From positions 62,001 through 126,000 of the forward strand of contig NZ_PGTY01000002.1 in assembly GCF_002797915.1 (NCBI RefSeq): a stretch of 64,000 nucleotides of DNA. Direction: 5' to 3'. Shown here one piece after another: positions 29,535-38,809 of the stretch. Source of the stretch: Yoonia maricola (GTDB taxonomy: Bacteria; Pseudomonadota; Alphaproteobacteria; Rhodobacterales; Rhodobacteraceae). The position numbers and the translations under genes are program-made. The notes under the pieces were generated by a model that worked only from the letters and a program-made list of their open reading frames with translations, was not told the DNA's origin and searched no databases. Within the stretch, counting starts at the first letter, position 1. The number at the start of each line of letters is the position of its first letter.

Positions 29535-30727
29535 TCCTTGAGCCCCGATGATTTCTGTAACATCCAGTCGACGACAAAATTCACTGCGACCGTTAGCAGA
29601 GCTATAGCGCCTGCCGCCAATAAAGGTGCGGTCGCGGCCATGGGTGCAAACTGTGCAAAGTTCACGAAGCCGCCCAAGTCACGTACCATGGTGCCCCAAT
29701 CCGCCAACGGTGGCTGGATACCCACACCAAGAAACGACAGCGCCGCGATGGTCAGGAATACAAAGCAGAAACGCAGGCCAAACTCAGCCAGCAAAGGTGC
29801 CGTCGCGTTTGGCAGAATTTCCTTGAATACCAGATAGCCAAGGCCCTCGCCCCGCAACTTGGCCGCTTCGATATAGTCCATCACCACAATGTTTTGCCCC
29901 ACAGCACGGGCCAGACGGTAGACGCGGGTACTGTCGATCACGGCGATGATGACAACCATAAAGACAGTCAGCGGAATACCCAGTTCCGGCGCCCAAACGC
30001 TGGCAATGGTCATCAGGAGCAGGGCAAAGATCAAAGAAGGGATCGCCATCAGCACATCAACCGTGCGCGACAAAAGCTGATCGAGCCAACCACCCAAGGT
30101 CGCGGCAAGAAAACCAAATGTCCCGCCCAGAAGAAACGCCAGCACAGTCGTTGCAAAGGCAATACCAACAGTGTTTTGCGCGCCATAGATCAGTCGGCTT
30201 AAAATATCGCGACCAATCTGGTCTGTCCCAAGAGGAAAGTCCGGGTTGCCGCCCAGCGTCGGGTCACCGCCGGGGATCACATTCGCCGCAACACCCGGAA
30301 TAATCTGTTCTTGCCCATAAGGTGCTATGACACCAGCAAAGAGAGCAAAAATCGCGTATATCAGGATCGTTAGGATACCAAAAGAGGCCGTCAACGGCAT
30401 GGAGCGGAACAGTTTCTTCGTACCGGACGTGCCAACCGAACGCCCCAGCAGACGAAACAGCCATGCCGCAATCGCGAAGATGATGAAGCCTTCAATCGCG
30501 ATACGCAGGAAGAAAAACTTATTCGCAATCGCCTGATCTGGGCTGCGTCCTTGGGTATAAGCCCACACCAGCCACGCCAAAACTGCCACGCCAAGCACAT
30601 AGCCGTAGGCCACCCCATAAGGCATATCGCGAAACTTGGGCGCATTGCCGGTAACGGCCTGCCCCGCAAACCGAAATCCCCATGCGACGGCTGCCATGCC
30701 CACCAGTGCTGCAACAAACCAGATCAT
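29531..30727 (-). CDS. Peptide-type ABC transporter permease (DppC-like) with long N-terminus
   Basis: A 398-residue inner-membrane permease. The C-terminal 280 residues are the usual DppC/OppC permease with the EAA-like loop EAAKLRGEGLGYLVFKEILP. The first 110 residues are an extra hydrophobic region with about three membrane segments (MIWFVAALVGMAAVAWGF, LGVAVLAWLVWAY, FIIFAIAAWLFRLL). Typical DppC proteins are nearer 300 residues. It overlaps its neighbours on both sides (ATGA), so it is part of a tight operon. Confidence 0.92.
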   Translation of the reverse strand: MIWFVAALVGMAAVAWGFRFAGQAVTGNAPKFRDMPYGVAYGYVLGVAVLAWLVWAYTQGRSPDQAIANKFFFLRIAIEGFIIFAIAAWLFRLLGRSVGTSGTKKLFRSMPLTASFGILTILIYAIFALFAGVIAPYGQEQIIPGVAANVIPGGDPTLGGNPDFPLGTDQIGRDILSRLIYGAQNTVGIAFATTVLAFLLGGTFGFLAATLGGWLDQLLSRTVDVLMAIPSLIFALLLMTIASVWAPELGIPLTVFMVVIIAVIDSTRVYRLARAVGQNIVVMDYIEAAKLRGEGLGYLVFKEILPNATAPLLAEFGLRFCFVFLTIAALSFLGVGIQPPLADWGTMVRDLGGFVNFAQFAPMAATAPLLAAGAIALLTVAVNFVVDWMLQKSSGLKE

Positions 30728-31716
30728 TTCGGATGCCTCAGACGCGGGTTCGACAAGATCGACATAATGTCAGCTGTCAGGTTCAGCAGGATAAAAGCGG
30801 TCGCAAAGATCAGACAGCAGGCCTGCACCACAGGGATATCGCGGATCTTCACGCTATCAACGAACAATTGACCAATACCGGGATAGACAAACACGACCTC
30901 AACCACGACCACACCAGTAATCAGATACGCAAGGTTCAGTGCAATCACATTGATGATCGGCGCCAGCGCATTCGGCAGCGCATGCTTGACGATCACACGC
31001 ATCGGGGACAGACCCTTCAGGCGTGCCATCTCAATGTAAGGGGATGCCAGAAGGTTAATAATGGCGGCACGTGTCATCCGCATCATGTGCGCCGTAACCA
31101 CCAGTGTCAGGGTCAGTGCAGGCAGCATGGATTTCTCAACCCGCTCACCAAACGGCATGCCTTCAAAAATGTTCGATAGTGAAGGGAAAATCGGGTTCAG
31201 AACCGCCAAAAACAGGATCAGGATATAAGCCAGAAAAAATTCTGGGCTGGAAATGGATGACAGCGTGAAGATGTTGGTGGCACGGTCAAAAACAGTATTG
31301 CGGTAAAGTGCTGCAAGCACGCCAAGGAAGATCGAAAAAGGCACAGCGATAATCGCAGTGATCATTGCAAGAAACATGGTATTCGCAAACCGTGGCGCAA
31401 TCTGCTGCGCAACTGTGGTTGCACCAGAATCCGTCCCGGTAAAGCTGGCAAAGTTGGCCTGTGCAAAGCTGGTGCCCAGATCACCCCGCAACACGCCGCC
31501 CAGCCAGTCAAAATAACGGGTCACCATCGGCTGATCGAGCCCGAGGTCTTCGCGAATGGAAGCAACTGCCTCTGGCGTGGCACCTTGGCCAAGAATGGAT
31601 TGCGCAAAATCACCGGGAAGCAGGTTCACCGCAACGAAAATGACGATGGACACTATCAACAAAGTGAGCAGACCAAGCGTTAACCGCTGTAGAATAATCG
31701 TCAGGACGTTGCCCAA
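30724..31716 (-). CDS. Peptide-type ABC transporter permease (DppB-like)
   Basis: A 330-residue permease with six predicted membrane segments; the first is LTLGLLTLLIVSIVIFVAVN. The permease loop EMARLKGLSPMRVIVKHALP is present. It is the first gene of the importer operon. The start appears to be TTG at 31716; no ATG or GTG is available near the family's usual start. A GGGGA lies about 10 bases upstream. Confidence 0.92.
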   Translation of the reverse strand: MGNVLTIILQRLTLGLLTLLIVSIVIFVAVNLLPGDFAQSILGQGATPEAVASIREDLGLDQPMVTRYFDWLGGVLRGDLGTSFAQANFASFTGTDSGATTVAQQIAPRFANTMFLAMITAIIAVPFSIFLGVLAALYRNTVFDRATNIFTLSSISSPEFFLAYILILFLAVLNPIFPSLSNIFEGMPFGERVEKSMLPALTLTLVVTAHMMRMTRAAIINLLASPYIEMARLKGLSPMRVIVKHALPNALAPIINVIALNLAYLITGVVVVEVVFVYPGIGQLFVDSVKIRDIPVVQACCLIFATAFILLNLTADIMSILSNPRLRHPK

Positions 31717-31776
31717 AACTGAAGTGTTCCCCGTAACTTGCTGTAAAGCTTAACGGCATATTTTCAGCTGTAAAGG

Positions 31777-32772
31777 CTAAAGCCCCAAGGAATGGCGCTG
31801 AGCTGCCATCATATCCATCGTGCGCACAAGTTCTGCGCTAATCCCCGGCTCTGACAAGGCGTGGCCGGCGCGACCGATGAAAGACAATCGGGATTTTGGC
31901 CACATCTTTGACAACCTATGCGCCGAAACCGGCGGGCAGATCATATCATAGCGGCCTTGCACAATCACACCGGGGACATCTGCAATCTTGGCCATCTGAC
32001 CGGGGTGCAGGATTTGCTGATCCGCGTTCAGGAATCCACCGTGGTAGAAGTAATGGTTCTCAAGCCGGGCAAAAGCGCGGGCATAATCGGCAGGGCTTTC
32101 ACCCGTTGCACCATCGCTATCGATTGAAGCCAGCGCATTCTCCCAAGAAGCCCACGCGCGGGCATAGCGCACCTCTAGCCCGCGATCATCCGAAAACAGG
32201 CGGCGATGATAGGCGGCGATATAGTCATCGCTTTCATCCTCTGGAATGAGGGATGCGAATTGTTCCCACAGATCGGGCCAGAATTTTCCGGCGCCACCGC
32301 CATAAAACCAATCCAACTCAGGCTGGGTCATCAGAAAAACGCCACGCAAGACCAAAGCCGCCGCATGATCGGGATGGGCCTGGGCATAAATCAACGCCAG
32401 TGTCGCCCCCCAGGACCCGCCAAAGACAATCCAGCGATCAATGCCGAGCGTTTTTCGGATCAGCTCAATATCCGCTACCAAATGCCATGTCGTATTCGCC
32501 TCAACACTGGCGTGGGGACGTGACCGACCACAGCCGCGCTGATCAAACAAAATGATGCGAAACTTATTGGGATCAAAATAACGGCGCATTGCCGGGCTGC
32601 ACCCGCCACCAGGGCCACCATGCAGGACGACAACGGGGATGCCATCTGGGTTGCCGCACTGCTCTATGTAGATGCGGTGACCGTCGCCCACCTCCAGCAT
32701 CCGCTGATCAAAGGGATCAATCGGCTGGTAAAGATGCGCACCTGGGCGCTTTTGTCCTACGACTTTGTCCAT
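31777..32772 (-). CDS. pip: Proline iminopeptidase
   Basis: A 331-residue alpha/beta-hydrolase of peptidase family S33. The oxyanion segment HGGPGGGC is at 51-58 and the nucleophile elbow GGSWG at 118-122 (Ser120). The C-terminal GRYDMICPP and GHALSEPG carry the expected catalytic Asp and His. It releases N-terminal proline from peptides in the cytoplasm. The start at 32772 has AGGA five bases upstream; longer frames to 32835 would overlap ubiG. It is the gene before the peptide-type importer on the same strand, which makes peptide use plausible. Confidence 0.93.
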   Translation of the reverse strand: MDKVVGQKRPGAHLYQPIDPFDQRMLEVGDGHRIYIEQCGNPDGIPVVVLHGGPGGGCSPAMRRYFDPNKFRIILFDQRGCGRSRPHASVEANTTWHLVADIELIRKTLGIDRWIVFGGSWGATLALIYAQAHPDHAAALVLRGVFLMTQPELDWFYGGGAGKFWPDLWEQFASLIPEDESDDYIAAYHRRLFSDDRGLEVRYARAWASWENALASIDSDGATGESPADYARAFARLENHYFYHGGFLNADQQILHPGQMAKIADVPGVIVQGRYDMICPPVSAHRLSKMWPKSRLSFIGRAGHALSEPGISAELVRTMDMMAAQRHSLGL

Positions 32773-32825
32773 AACCATCCTATATCGCGTGTTGAACGCA
32801 CTGACCATGACGCGGAGTGATGAAA

Positions 32826-33572
32826 ATGTCGGCAACGAACACAGTAGACCCCAGCGAGATTGCCAAGTTTGAGGCGATGGCTGCCGAATGGTGGGATCTG
32901 AAGGGCAAGTTCAAACCGTTGCATATGATGAACCCGGTGCGATTGGACTATATCACCAGCCAAATCGCCGCTGAATTCGGGCGCGACTTGAGCCAGCCGG
33001 ACCCTTTTAAGGGCTTGCGCCTTCTTGATATCGGCTGCGGTGGTGGATTGCTTTGCGAACCCATGGCGCGGCTTGGGGCCACGGTAGTGGGTGCAGATGC
33101 CGCGGAAGGGAACATACCAGTCGCGAAAATCCACGCTGAGCAGTCAGGGTTAGAGATCGACTATCGTCACACCACAGCCGAGGCGATGGCAGAAGCGGGT
33201 GAGCAGTTCGATGCGGTCCTGAACATGGAAGTGGTTGAACATGTGGCCGATCCGCAAGGCTATCTGGATGCTTGCCAACAATTGATGAAACCAGGCGCAA
33301 TCCACATCTGTTCAACCATCAACCGCAACCCAAAGTCCTTTGCGATGGCGATTGTTGGCGCAGAATACGTGATGCGTTGGCTGCCCAAGGGGACGCATGA
33401 ATGGAACAAGTTTATCACGCCGGATGAACTGTTTGGATTTATCGAAAAGGCCGGGATGACCCCAGTGGACCGCAAAGGGTTTGTTTTCAACTTTGCGAAA
33501 TTCACCTGGTCGATCTCAGACAAAGACCTATCGGTAAATTATGTGACGGCAGCAACAAAGCCGGTTGAATAG
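32826..33572 (+). CDS. ubiG: Bifunctional ubiquinone O-methyltransferase UbiG
   Basis: A 248-residue SAM-dependent methyltransferase for both O-methylation steps of ubiquinone synthesis. The typical start [18 protein letters not shown] is followed by motif I LDIGCGGG (67-74), and later [11 protein letters not shown] and the C-terminal [15 protein letters not shown]. The start at 32826 has GGAG eight bases upstream; an ATG two codons earlier is too close to it. Divergent from pip. Confidence 0.95.
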   Translation: MSATNTVDPSEIAKFEAMAAEWWDLKGKFKPLHMMNPVRLDYITSQIAAEFGRDLSQPDPFKGLRLLDIGCGGGLLCEPMARLGATVVGADAAEGNIPVAKIHAEQSGLEIDYRHTTAEAMAEAGEQFDAVLNMEVVEHVADPQGYLDACQQLMKPGAIHICSTINRNPKSFAMAIVGAEYVMRWLPKGTHEWNKFITPDELFGFIEKAGMTPVDRKGFVFNFAKFTWSISDKDLSVNYVTAATKPVE

Positions 33573-33639
33573 GTTTACCGCGTGATCCACAGTTACCAGT
33601 GTAGCGCAATCTGATCGCACTTGGTATTCGGAAAAACTA

Positions 33640-34668
33640 TTGAAATTCTCAGCATCACGGCTCAAGCGTCGATTCTACACACCACTGATACGTTATCAAG
33701 ATCGCCGTTTAGTTATCGAGGACAGTAATAAGCAGTGCGAACAGGCTGGCGTCGCTCCAATTGCGCTTAAGGTGCGTGAGTCGGCAGAACCTACTGCTCC
33801 AACCGATGTCATCCTGACAAAAGAGGGTGGGCATATTATAGCGTTGGTGAACCAAAGCTGGCCTCGCGGTTACTTAGCCGGTAATCGCCACAAACTCGCT
33901 GCGTTTGCCTATTGGCTGAACCAAACAAGTGCCAGCGTCCAACGCATAGTCGTCAATATTTCTGACGGCCACAAAGTGAGTGTAGCACGCTACAAATACG
34001 CAACATCGTCATCCGATGACACATTGGTTCCAGACGCACATTTCTTCCGAGACTACGGATATATTGCAACTGATCGGTTTGCCGCAGATCATGCGCCAGC
34101 ATGGAATGACCGCAAAGATGATATCGTCTGGCGCGGTGCACTAAACGGTGTGGGCTTGTTCTCACTTGATCCGGATACAATCAATAATCCAGGCGTTCTT
34201 CAGCGGCTTCGTATGGCCAAAGCATGTGAGCAGCTTGATGTTGATTTCCGGTTCGTTCTGAAACGCCGCGAAGAATACCAAAACCTGCTGCGTCGGGCGG
34301 ACCTGATTGGCAAGCGCGTCGACACATTTGAATGGGCAAACATGAAATATGCCATCGATATCGATGGCTATACCAACGCCTGGTGCAATTTCATGCAACG
34401 TCTAAAGCTTGGATGTTGTGTGTTGAAAGTCGAAAGCCAGTTTGGCTTCTATCAATGGTACTATCACAAGTTGGTCCCGTGGGAGCATTTTGTACCTATT
34501 CGCGCTGATCTGTCGGACTTGCAGGAGCGAATTGACTGGGTCAAAAGTAACCAACACAAAGCACGTATCATTGCAGAACAAGGGCAGGCCTTTGCCAAGG
34601 CAATGACCTTTGAAAGCGAATGCAATGTTGCGGTGGAAACCATCGAGGAACGAGAAGCACGCGGATGA
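33640..34668 (+). CDS. GT90/CAP10-like glycosyltransferase
   Basis: A 342-residue protein resembling the glycosyltransferase family 90 (CAP10 / lipopolysaccharide-modifying) domain. Family blocks are DDIVWRGALNG (about 169-179), EQLDVDFRFVLKRREEYQ, EWANMKYAIDIDGYTNAWC (about 235-253) and YQWYYHKLVPWEHFVPIRADLSDL. No signal peptide is evident, so it may act in the cytoplasm. The only start is TTG at 33640, with GGAAAA upstream. Its TGA overlaps the start of a UDP-xylose synthase gene as ATGA. Known GT90 members include xylosyl- and glucosyltransferases; with this neighbour a xylosyltransferase is inferred. Confidence 0.8.
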   Translation: MKFSASRLKRRFYTPLIRYQDRRLVIEDSNKQCEQAGVAPIALKVRESAEPTAPTDVILTKEGGHIIALVNQSWPRGYLAGNRHKLAAFAYWLNQTSASVQRIVVNISDGHKVSVARYKYATSSSDDTLVPDAHFFRDYGYIATDRFAADHAPAWNDRKDDIVWRGALNGVGLFSLDPDTINNPGVLQRLRMAKACEQLDVDFRFVLKRREEYQNLLRRADLIGKRVDTFEWANMKYAIDIDGYTNAWCNFMQRLKLGCCVLKVESQFGFYQWYYHKLVPWEHFVPIRADLSDLQERIDWVKSNQHKARIIAEQGQAFAKAMTFESECNVAVETIEEREARG

Positions 34669-35618
34669 TGTTCTGGCAAAATAAAACAGTCGTCGTTGCA
34701 GGCGGAGCGGGTTTCATCGGCCAGCACCTTGTGCAGGCCCTCTTGAATGCAAACGCCCACGTGCATGTCATCGACAATTATTCAACCGGGCACACGTTGG
34801 AGGTGCAACCCCGCCACCCTCACCAGCTAACACAACAACAGCATGATATCTGCGACCCCGCAACGGTGCCACATGCCGATGTAATCTTTAACCTCGCAAG
34901 CCCAGCATCACCCCTGCATTATCAAAGCGATCCGATCCAAACGTGGAAGACAAACCTTCTGGGCACGATGCATATGCTCGATCATGTGTTAGCTTGCGAA
35001 GGCACGCTCGTGCAGGCCTCAACCAGCGAAGTCTATGGTGACCCATTGTCCCATCCGCAAAAGGAAACCGATTGGGGCAATGTGAACCCGATTGGACCCA
35101 GAGCCTGCTATGACGAAAGCAAACGTGCGGCAGAAACGCTCTTGATTGATGCGGTACGCACCAAAGGCGCCGATATACGTATCGCGCGTATCTTCAACAC
35201 CTACGGTCCGGGGATGGGCGTTTCTGACGGACGCGCGATACCCAATTTTGCCGCACAGGCCAGCGAGGGAAAACCGATAACCATCCACGGCGACGGCACG
35301 CAAACCCGCAGCTTCTGCCATGTCAGCGATACCGTTGCGGCATTGCTGCGGCTTGGCATGGTGGCTGACGCAAAGGGCGAAGTGGTGAACATCGGCAACC
35401 CATCCGAAGTGACCATTCTTGAAATTGCCGAACTGGTGAATGCGCTTTTTGGCAACAAAAGCGAGATCCTATTCACACCAAGACCTATCGATGATCCGCA
35501 AAGACGCTGCCCTGACATCAGCAAGGCTAGGCGTCTGTTAGGATGGACGCCGCAGACCACATTCAAGGATGGCATTCTGACGCTTTATCAAAGTGATCGC
35601 GCCAGCCTACGCGTCTAG
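34665..35618 (+). CDS. UDP-glucuronate decarboxylase (UDP-xylose synthase)
   Basis: A 317-residue short-chain dehydrogenase/reductase. The NAD-binding motif GGAGFIGQH (13-21) is followed by the family-specific ASTSEVYGDPLSHPQ, WGNVNPIGPRACYDESKR (with the catalytic Y-x-x-x-K) and ARIFNTYGPGMG. These blocks distinguish UXS from UDP-glucose 4-epimerase. It makes UDP-xylose from UDP-glucuronate. The start at 34665 overlaps the GT90 stop as ATGA; another ATG follows directly. No UDP-glucose dehydrogenase is in the window. Confidence 0.87.
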   Translation: MMFWQNKTVVVAGGAGFIGQHLVQALLNANAHVHVIDNYSTGHTLEVQPRHPHQLTQQQHDICDPATVPHADVIFNLASPASPLHYQSDPIQTWKTNLLGTMHMLDHVLACEGTLVQASTSEVYGDPLSHPQKETDWGNVNPIGPRACYDESKRAAETLLIDAVRTKGADIRIARIFNTYGPGMGVSDGRAIPNFAAQASEGKPITIHGDGTQTRSFCHVSDTVAALLRLGMVADAKGEVVNIGNPSEVTILEIAELVNALFGNKSEILFTPRPIDDPQRRCPDISKARRLLGWTPQTTFKDGILTLYQSDRASLRV

Positions 35619-35620
35619 GA

Positions 35621-36064
35621 TCACTCAACTGCACCCAGCTTCAAACGCATCTCGCGCAGTACGGGCAGAACCGTGCGGGCTTTGTCTTCACCTACCTTAT
35701 TGACCACATCAGCGATCACCGGGGCAATCGCAGCCAATGCAGCATCGCGGGCCGCCAAACCAGAGGGGCTGATGGCGACCATCTTGCGCCGTGCATCGTC
35801 CCAATCAGGACGCACATGCACCCAGCCTGCCCATTCCAGTTTGTGCAACGTGTTGGTCATCGCGCCGCGCGTGAGGTGAAATGTCTTGGCCAGCTGCGCC
35901 GGTGATCGTTCGACACCCGCATGCGCCAAATGATTCAGCACGGAAAAGTGCGACAGCTCCATCCCCTTGGGCAGGACACGCGCTACATTGGCCCGCGCCA
36001 ATTGATCAACCGCCAAAATTTCGCTGAACAATGATACGGCTAAATTATTCGCAGCGTCTGACAT
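35621..36064 (-). CDS. MarR-family transcriptional regulator
   Basis: A 147-residue winged-helix protein. The DNA-binding part (about residues 35-105) reads LSHFSVLNHLAHAGVERSP, QLAKTFHLTRGAMTNTLHKL and the wing WDDARRKMVAIS. It starts at the ATG at 36064, overlapping the nitrilase stop as TGATG. It is the last gene of comF-grxC-nit-marR. Ligand and targets are unknown. Confidence 0.9.
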   Translation of the reverse strand: MSDAANNLAVSLFSEILAVDQLARANVARVLPKGMELSHFSVLNHLAHAGVERSPAQLAKTFHLTRGAMTNTLHKLEWAGWVHVRPDWDDARRKMVAISPSGLAARDAALAAIAPVIADVVNKVGEDKARTVLPVLREMRLKLGAVE

Positions 36065-36894
36065 CAAGGACCTTCGAAAGGGCGATCATGGCTCAGTGCC
36101 GCGATCCGTTTGCGGCTTTGTGCCACTTCCCTAAGGTCAAGATCAACCAATGCGATACCCGGCTCTGTACCTAAATCCGCCAGAACCTCGCCCCAGGGCG
36201 AAATCGCCATGCTGTGCCCATATGTTTTGCGTGGTTTGTCCGACGCAGATGCATGAGCACCCGTCTGTGCTGCAGCCAGAACATAAGAACCCGTCTCAAT
36301 CGCGCGGGCGCGCAAGAGCGGTTCCCAATGCGCAGCACCGGTCACAGGCGAAAATGCAGCGGGCACCAAGAGAATCTCAGCGCCAGCCTGCGCCAAGGCC
36401 CTGTAAAGGTAAGCAAAGCGTATATCATAGCAGACGCTCATGCCGATTTTGGCGAACGGTGTATCGGCCACAACAGCCGTTCCACCGGGACGGTAGCCTG
36501 CGGATTCGCGGTAAGTCTCGGTTTCAGAGACGGTCACATCGAACATGTGAATCTTGTCGTAGCGCGCAGCGATCTGGCCTGCGGGATCGATCAGAAATGA
36601 CCTGTTGGCAAACCGGCCGTCTGCATCATAGGTCTTAAGTGCGAGTGAGCCGATCGAAAGCCAGATGCCATGCCGCACCGCCTCTTCGCGCAGTTTCTTC
36701 AACGTGATGTCATCGGCTTCATGCTGCAAAACAGCTGTCTGGTCCGCGCGATCCCGCGAAATGCAATTGGTCACCTCCGGGGTCAGGATGAATTCCGCAC
36801 CCTTGGACGCGGCCTCTGCGACCATGGCAACGGTCTGAGGCAGGTTTGCCACCGGATCATCGCTGACGTTCAGTTGAAGCAGTGCCGTTTTCAT
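36064..36894 (-). CDS. Carbon-nitrogen hydrolase (nitrilase superfamily, Nit-like)
   Basis: A 276-residue amidase with the family triad: Glu in LTPEVTN near residue 40, Lys in YDKIHMFD near 115 and Cys in GMSVCYDIRF near 152. Close relatives include Nit1/Nit2 omega-amidases and deaminated-glutathione amidase. The grxC overlap (ATGA) hints at a glutathione-related role, which would suit deaminated-glutathione amidase; this is inference. Cytoplasmic. Confidence 0.9.
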   Translation of the reverse strand: MKTALLQLNVSDDPVANLPQTVAMVAEAASKGAEFILTPEVTNCISRDRADQTAVLQHEADDITLKKLREEAVRHGIWLSIGSLALKTYDADGRFANRSFLIDPAGQIAARYDKIHMFDVTVSETETYRESAGYRPGGTAVVADTPFAKIGMSVCYDIRFAYLYRALAQAGAEILLVPAAFSPVTGAAHWEPLLRARAIETGSYVLAAAQTGAHASASDKPRKTYGHSMAISPWGEVLADLGTEPGIALVDLDLREVAQSRKRIAALSHDRPFEGP

Positions 36895-37148
36895 GCCGCT
36901 AACAGCGCATCCAGTTTGCCGCCGCGCTCCAATGCAAACAGATCATCACAACCACCCACATGGGTGCCATCAACGAAAATCTGCGGGACTGTGCTGCCAC
37001 CGTTCGCGCGCTGGATCATTTCGGCGCGGCGTTCGGGTTGGGCAGAAATATTAACCTCGGCAAAGCTGATACCCTTTGAGTTCAGCAGGCGCTTTGCCAT
37101 GTGGCAAAAGCCACAGGTTGGTTTGGTATATATCTCGACAGTTGCCAT
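36891..37148 (-). CDS. grxC: Glutaredoxin 3
   Basis: An 85-residue glutaredoxin. The redox motif is CGFC (12-15) in a thioredoxin fold; TVPQIFVDG and GGCDDL form the glutathione-binding site. It reduces protein and glutathione mixed disulfides. AAGGA lies eight bases before the ATG. It follows comF by 33 bp and overlaps the nitrilase gene by ATGA. Confidence 0.94.
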   Translation of the reverse strand: MATVEIYTKPTCGFCHMAKRLLNSKGISFAEVNISAQPERRAEMIQRANGGSTVPQIFVDGTHVGGCDDLFALERGGKLDALLAA

Positions 37149-37181
37149 TATTGTGGTCCTTAGATCGGTTTCGCTCCTGAT

Positions 37182-37904
37182 CTAGGCATCTTTGACCACT
37201 CTTGCCAGTGTAACAATCGACACGTTTGTGGCACCGGCAGCCTTCGTAGCCTCGGCGCTCGCGGCAAGGGTCGCGCCAGAGGTCATAACATCGTCAACAA
37301 GGATGACCTGTTTGCCTACGATCTGATCCACGCGCTTAGGGTTTGGTACAATTGCCCCCGAAAGCTCTGCGAAGCGGGCCTCGCGATTATGTCCTTCCAG
37401 CGCATTTGTCTTTTTTGGGCGCAGCAAAGCGTCAACGCAAACGGGCAAGTCCACGACCTTGCCTAGCTCCTGCGCCAGCAAAGCAGACTGATTATACCTG
37501 CGCTTGACGACACGCACCCAGTGCAACGGCACCGGGATTAAAACAGTGTCTAACATAGAAGGTTTGGACAATTTTTGCGCCATCCATTGCGCTGCTGGAC
37601 GCGCCAAATCTGTCCGGTCCCCGTGTTTCAGCCCCAGGACCAGTCGCCGACCAACACCCGTATAGATCAATGCCGCGCGCCCCCGGTCCCAAGGCCGCGC
37701 GATGGTCATGCAGTCATCACATTGGACCACTTCGCCGTGGTCTTCGCCCGGCAGAGGCGTTCCACATGTATCGCAGACCAGCCCACTTATGAACTGCGTT
37801 TCACGCCAGCAGGCCGCACAGAGCCCATTGTCATCCTCGGTCTGTGCATCGCAGGCAACGCATTGCGGCGGATAAATTGCCCGAATGACGCTTTGCAACC
37901 GCAT
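37182..37904 (-). CDS. ComF family phosphoribosyltransferase-like protein
   Basis: A 240-residue protein. An N-terminal zinc-ribbon-like region has paired cysteines (CVACDAQ, CAACW, CDTCG, CDDC). A C-terminal PRT domain carries VILVDDVMTSGATLAASAE near residues 195-213. ComF proteins are linked to DNA uptake in naturally competent bacteria, but the family is common in non-competent ones too. First gene of comF-grxC-nit-marR, divergent from the methyltransferase gene. Confidence 0.9.
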   Translation of the reverse strand: MRLQSVIRAIYPPQCVACDAQTEDDNGLCAACWRETQFISGLVCDTCGTPLPGEDHGEVVQCDDCMTIARPWDRGRAALIYTGVGRRLVLGLKHGDRTDLARPAAQWMAQKLSKPSMLDTVLIPVPLHWVRVVKRRYNQSALLAQELGKVVDLPVCVDALLRPKKTNALEGHNREARFAELSGAIVPNPKRVDQIVGKQVILVDDVMTSGATLAASAEATKAAGATNVSIVTLARVVKDA

Positions 37905-37917
37905 GAATGCACCCTAA

Positions 37918-38751
37918 ATGACCAGCATGGATATGCCCCAAATCACCGACCGCGCAGCCCTGATGCGCAACCGCGCACGTGCAGAACCTGACGCGCTGTT
38001 CCTGCAAGAACACGCCGCCGATGAGCTGCATGAGAGACTGATCGAGGTTAACAGAACCTTTACATCAATCGCGATTGTGACCGGTTTTCCTGATTTTTGG
38101 GCGGCGCGTTATCCAGAGGCCACGATTGTGGCTGATGAAGAGACGCTTGATCTGAAACCGCGGGCCCACGACCTGATCCTGCACACGATGTGCCTGCATT
38201 GGGCGAATGATCCCGTAGGACAACTGGTGCAGACGCGCCATGCGTTGAAACCGGATGGCTTATTGCTTTGTACCTTCCTTGGTGGGCAAACCCTGCATGA
38301 ATTACGCGCCTCGCTGGCTGAGGCAGAGGCTGTCGTCGCAGGTGGCCTTTCGCCCCGTATCGCGCCAATGGGTGAAATTCGTGATCTGGGTGGGCTTTTG
38401 CAACGCGCTGGCTTTGCCCTGCCAGTTGCAGATGCGACGCCACTGACGGCAAGCTATGTCAACGCATTCCACCTGATGCATGACCTGCGCAAGATGGGTG
38501 AAAACAACGCCCTTGCCCAGCGCATCAAACATGCAACCCGGCGCAACGTGCTGACCGAGGCGGCCTGCATTTATGCCGCAAATTTTCGCAATGCTGAGAA
38601 TCGGGTGGATGCCACTTTTGAAGTCATCACGCTGACCGGATGGGCCCCCGCTGATAGCCAACCGCAACCTTTGCGCCCCGGTAGCGCGAAAACCCGCCTT
38701 GCCGATGCATTGAATACGCAAGAAACGCCTTTAGATAGGTCCAATGACTAA
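37918..38751 (+). CDS. Methyltransferase-like protein (NDUFAF5/BioC-like) with degenerate motif I
   Basis: A 277-residue protein whose middle matches class I SAM methyltransferases of the BioC/NDUFAF5 group: DLILHTMCLHWANDPVGQL, LKPDGLLLCTFLGGQTL and the C-terminal EVITLTGWAP. The first beta-strand glycine motif expected near residue 50 (as in LDIGCGTG) is replaced by AIVTGFPDFWA. That may prevent normal SAM binding, or the family may bind it differently. Divergent from comF by 13 bp. It might be a respiratory assembly factor like NDUFAF5; no proof is visible. Confidence 0.78.
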   Translation: MTSMDMPQITDRAALMRNRARAEPDALFLQEHAADELHERLIEVNRTFTSIAIVTGFPDFWAARYPEATIVADEETLDLKPRAHDLILHTMCLHWANDPVGQLVQTRHALKPDGLLLCTFLGGQTLHELRASLAEAEAVVAGGLSPRIAPMGEIRDLGGLLQRAGFALPVADATPLTASYVNAFHLMHDLRKMGENNALAQRIKHATRRNVLTEAACIYAANFRNAENRVDATFEVITLTGWAPADSQPQPLRPGSAKTRLADALNTQETPLDRSND

Positions 38752-38809
38752 CGCCGTGCGTATCCCATTTAACTAGTAAAGAAATAGCGCTACCTAGAGG
38801 GCAATGAAG

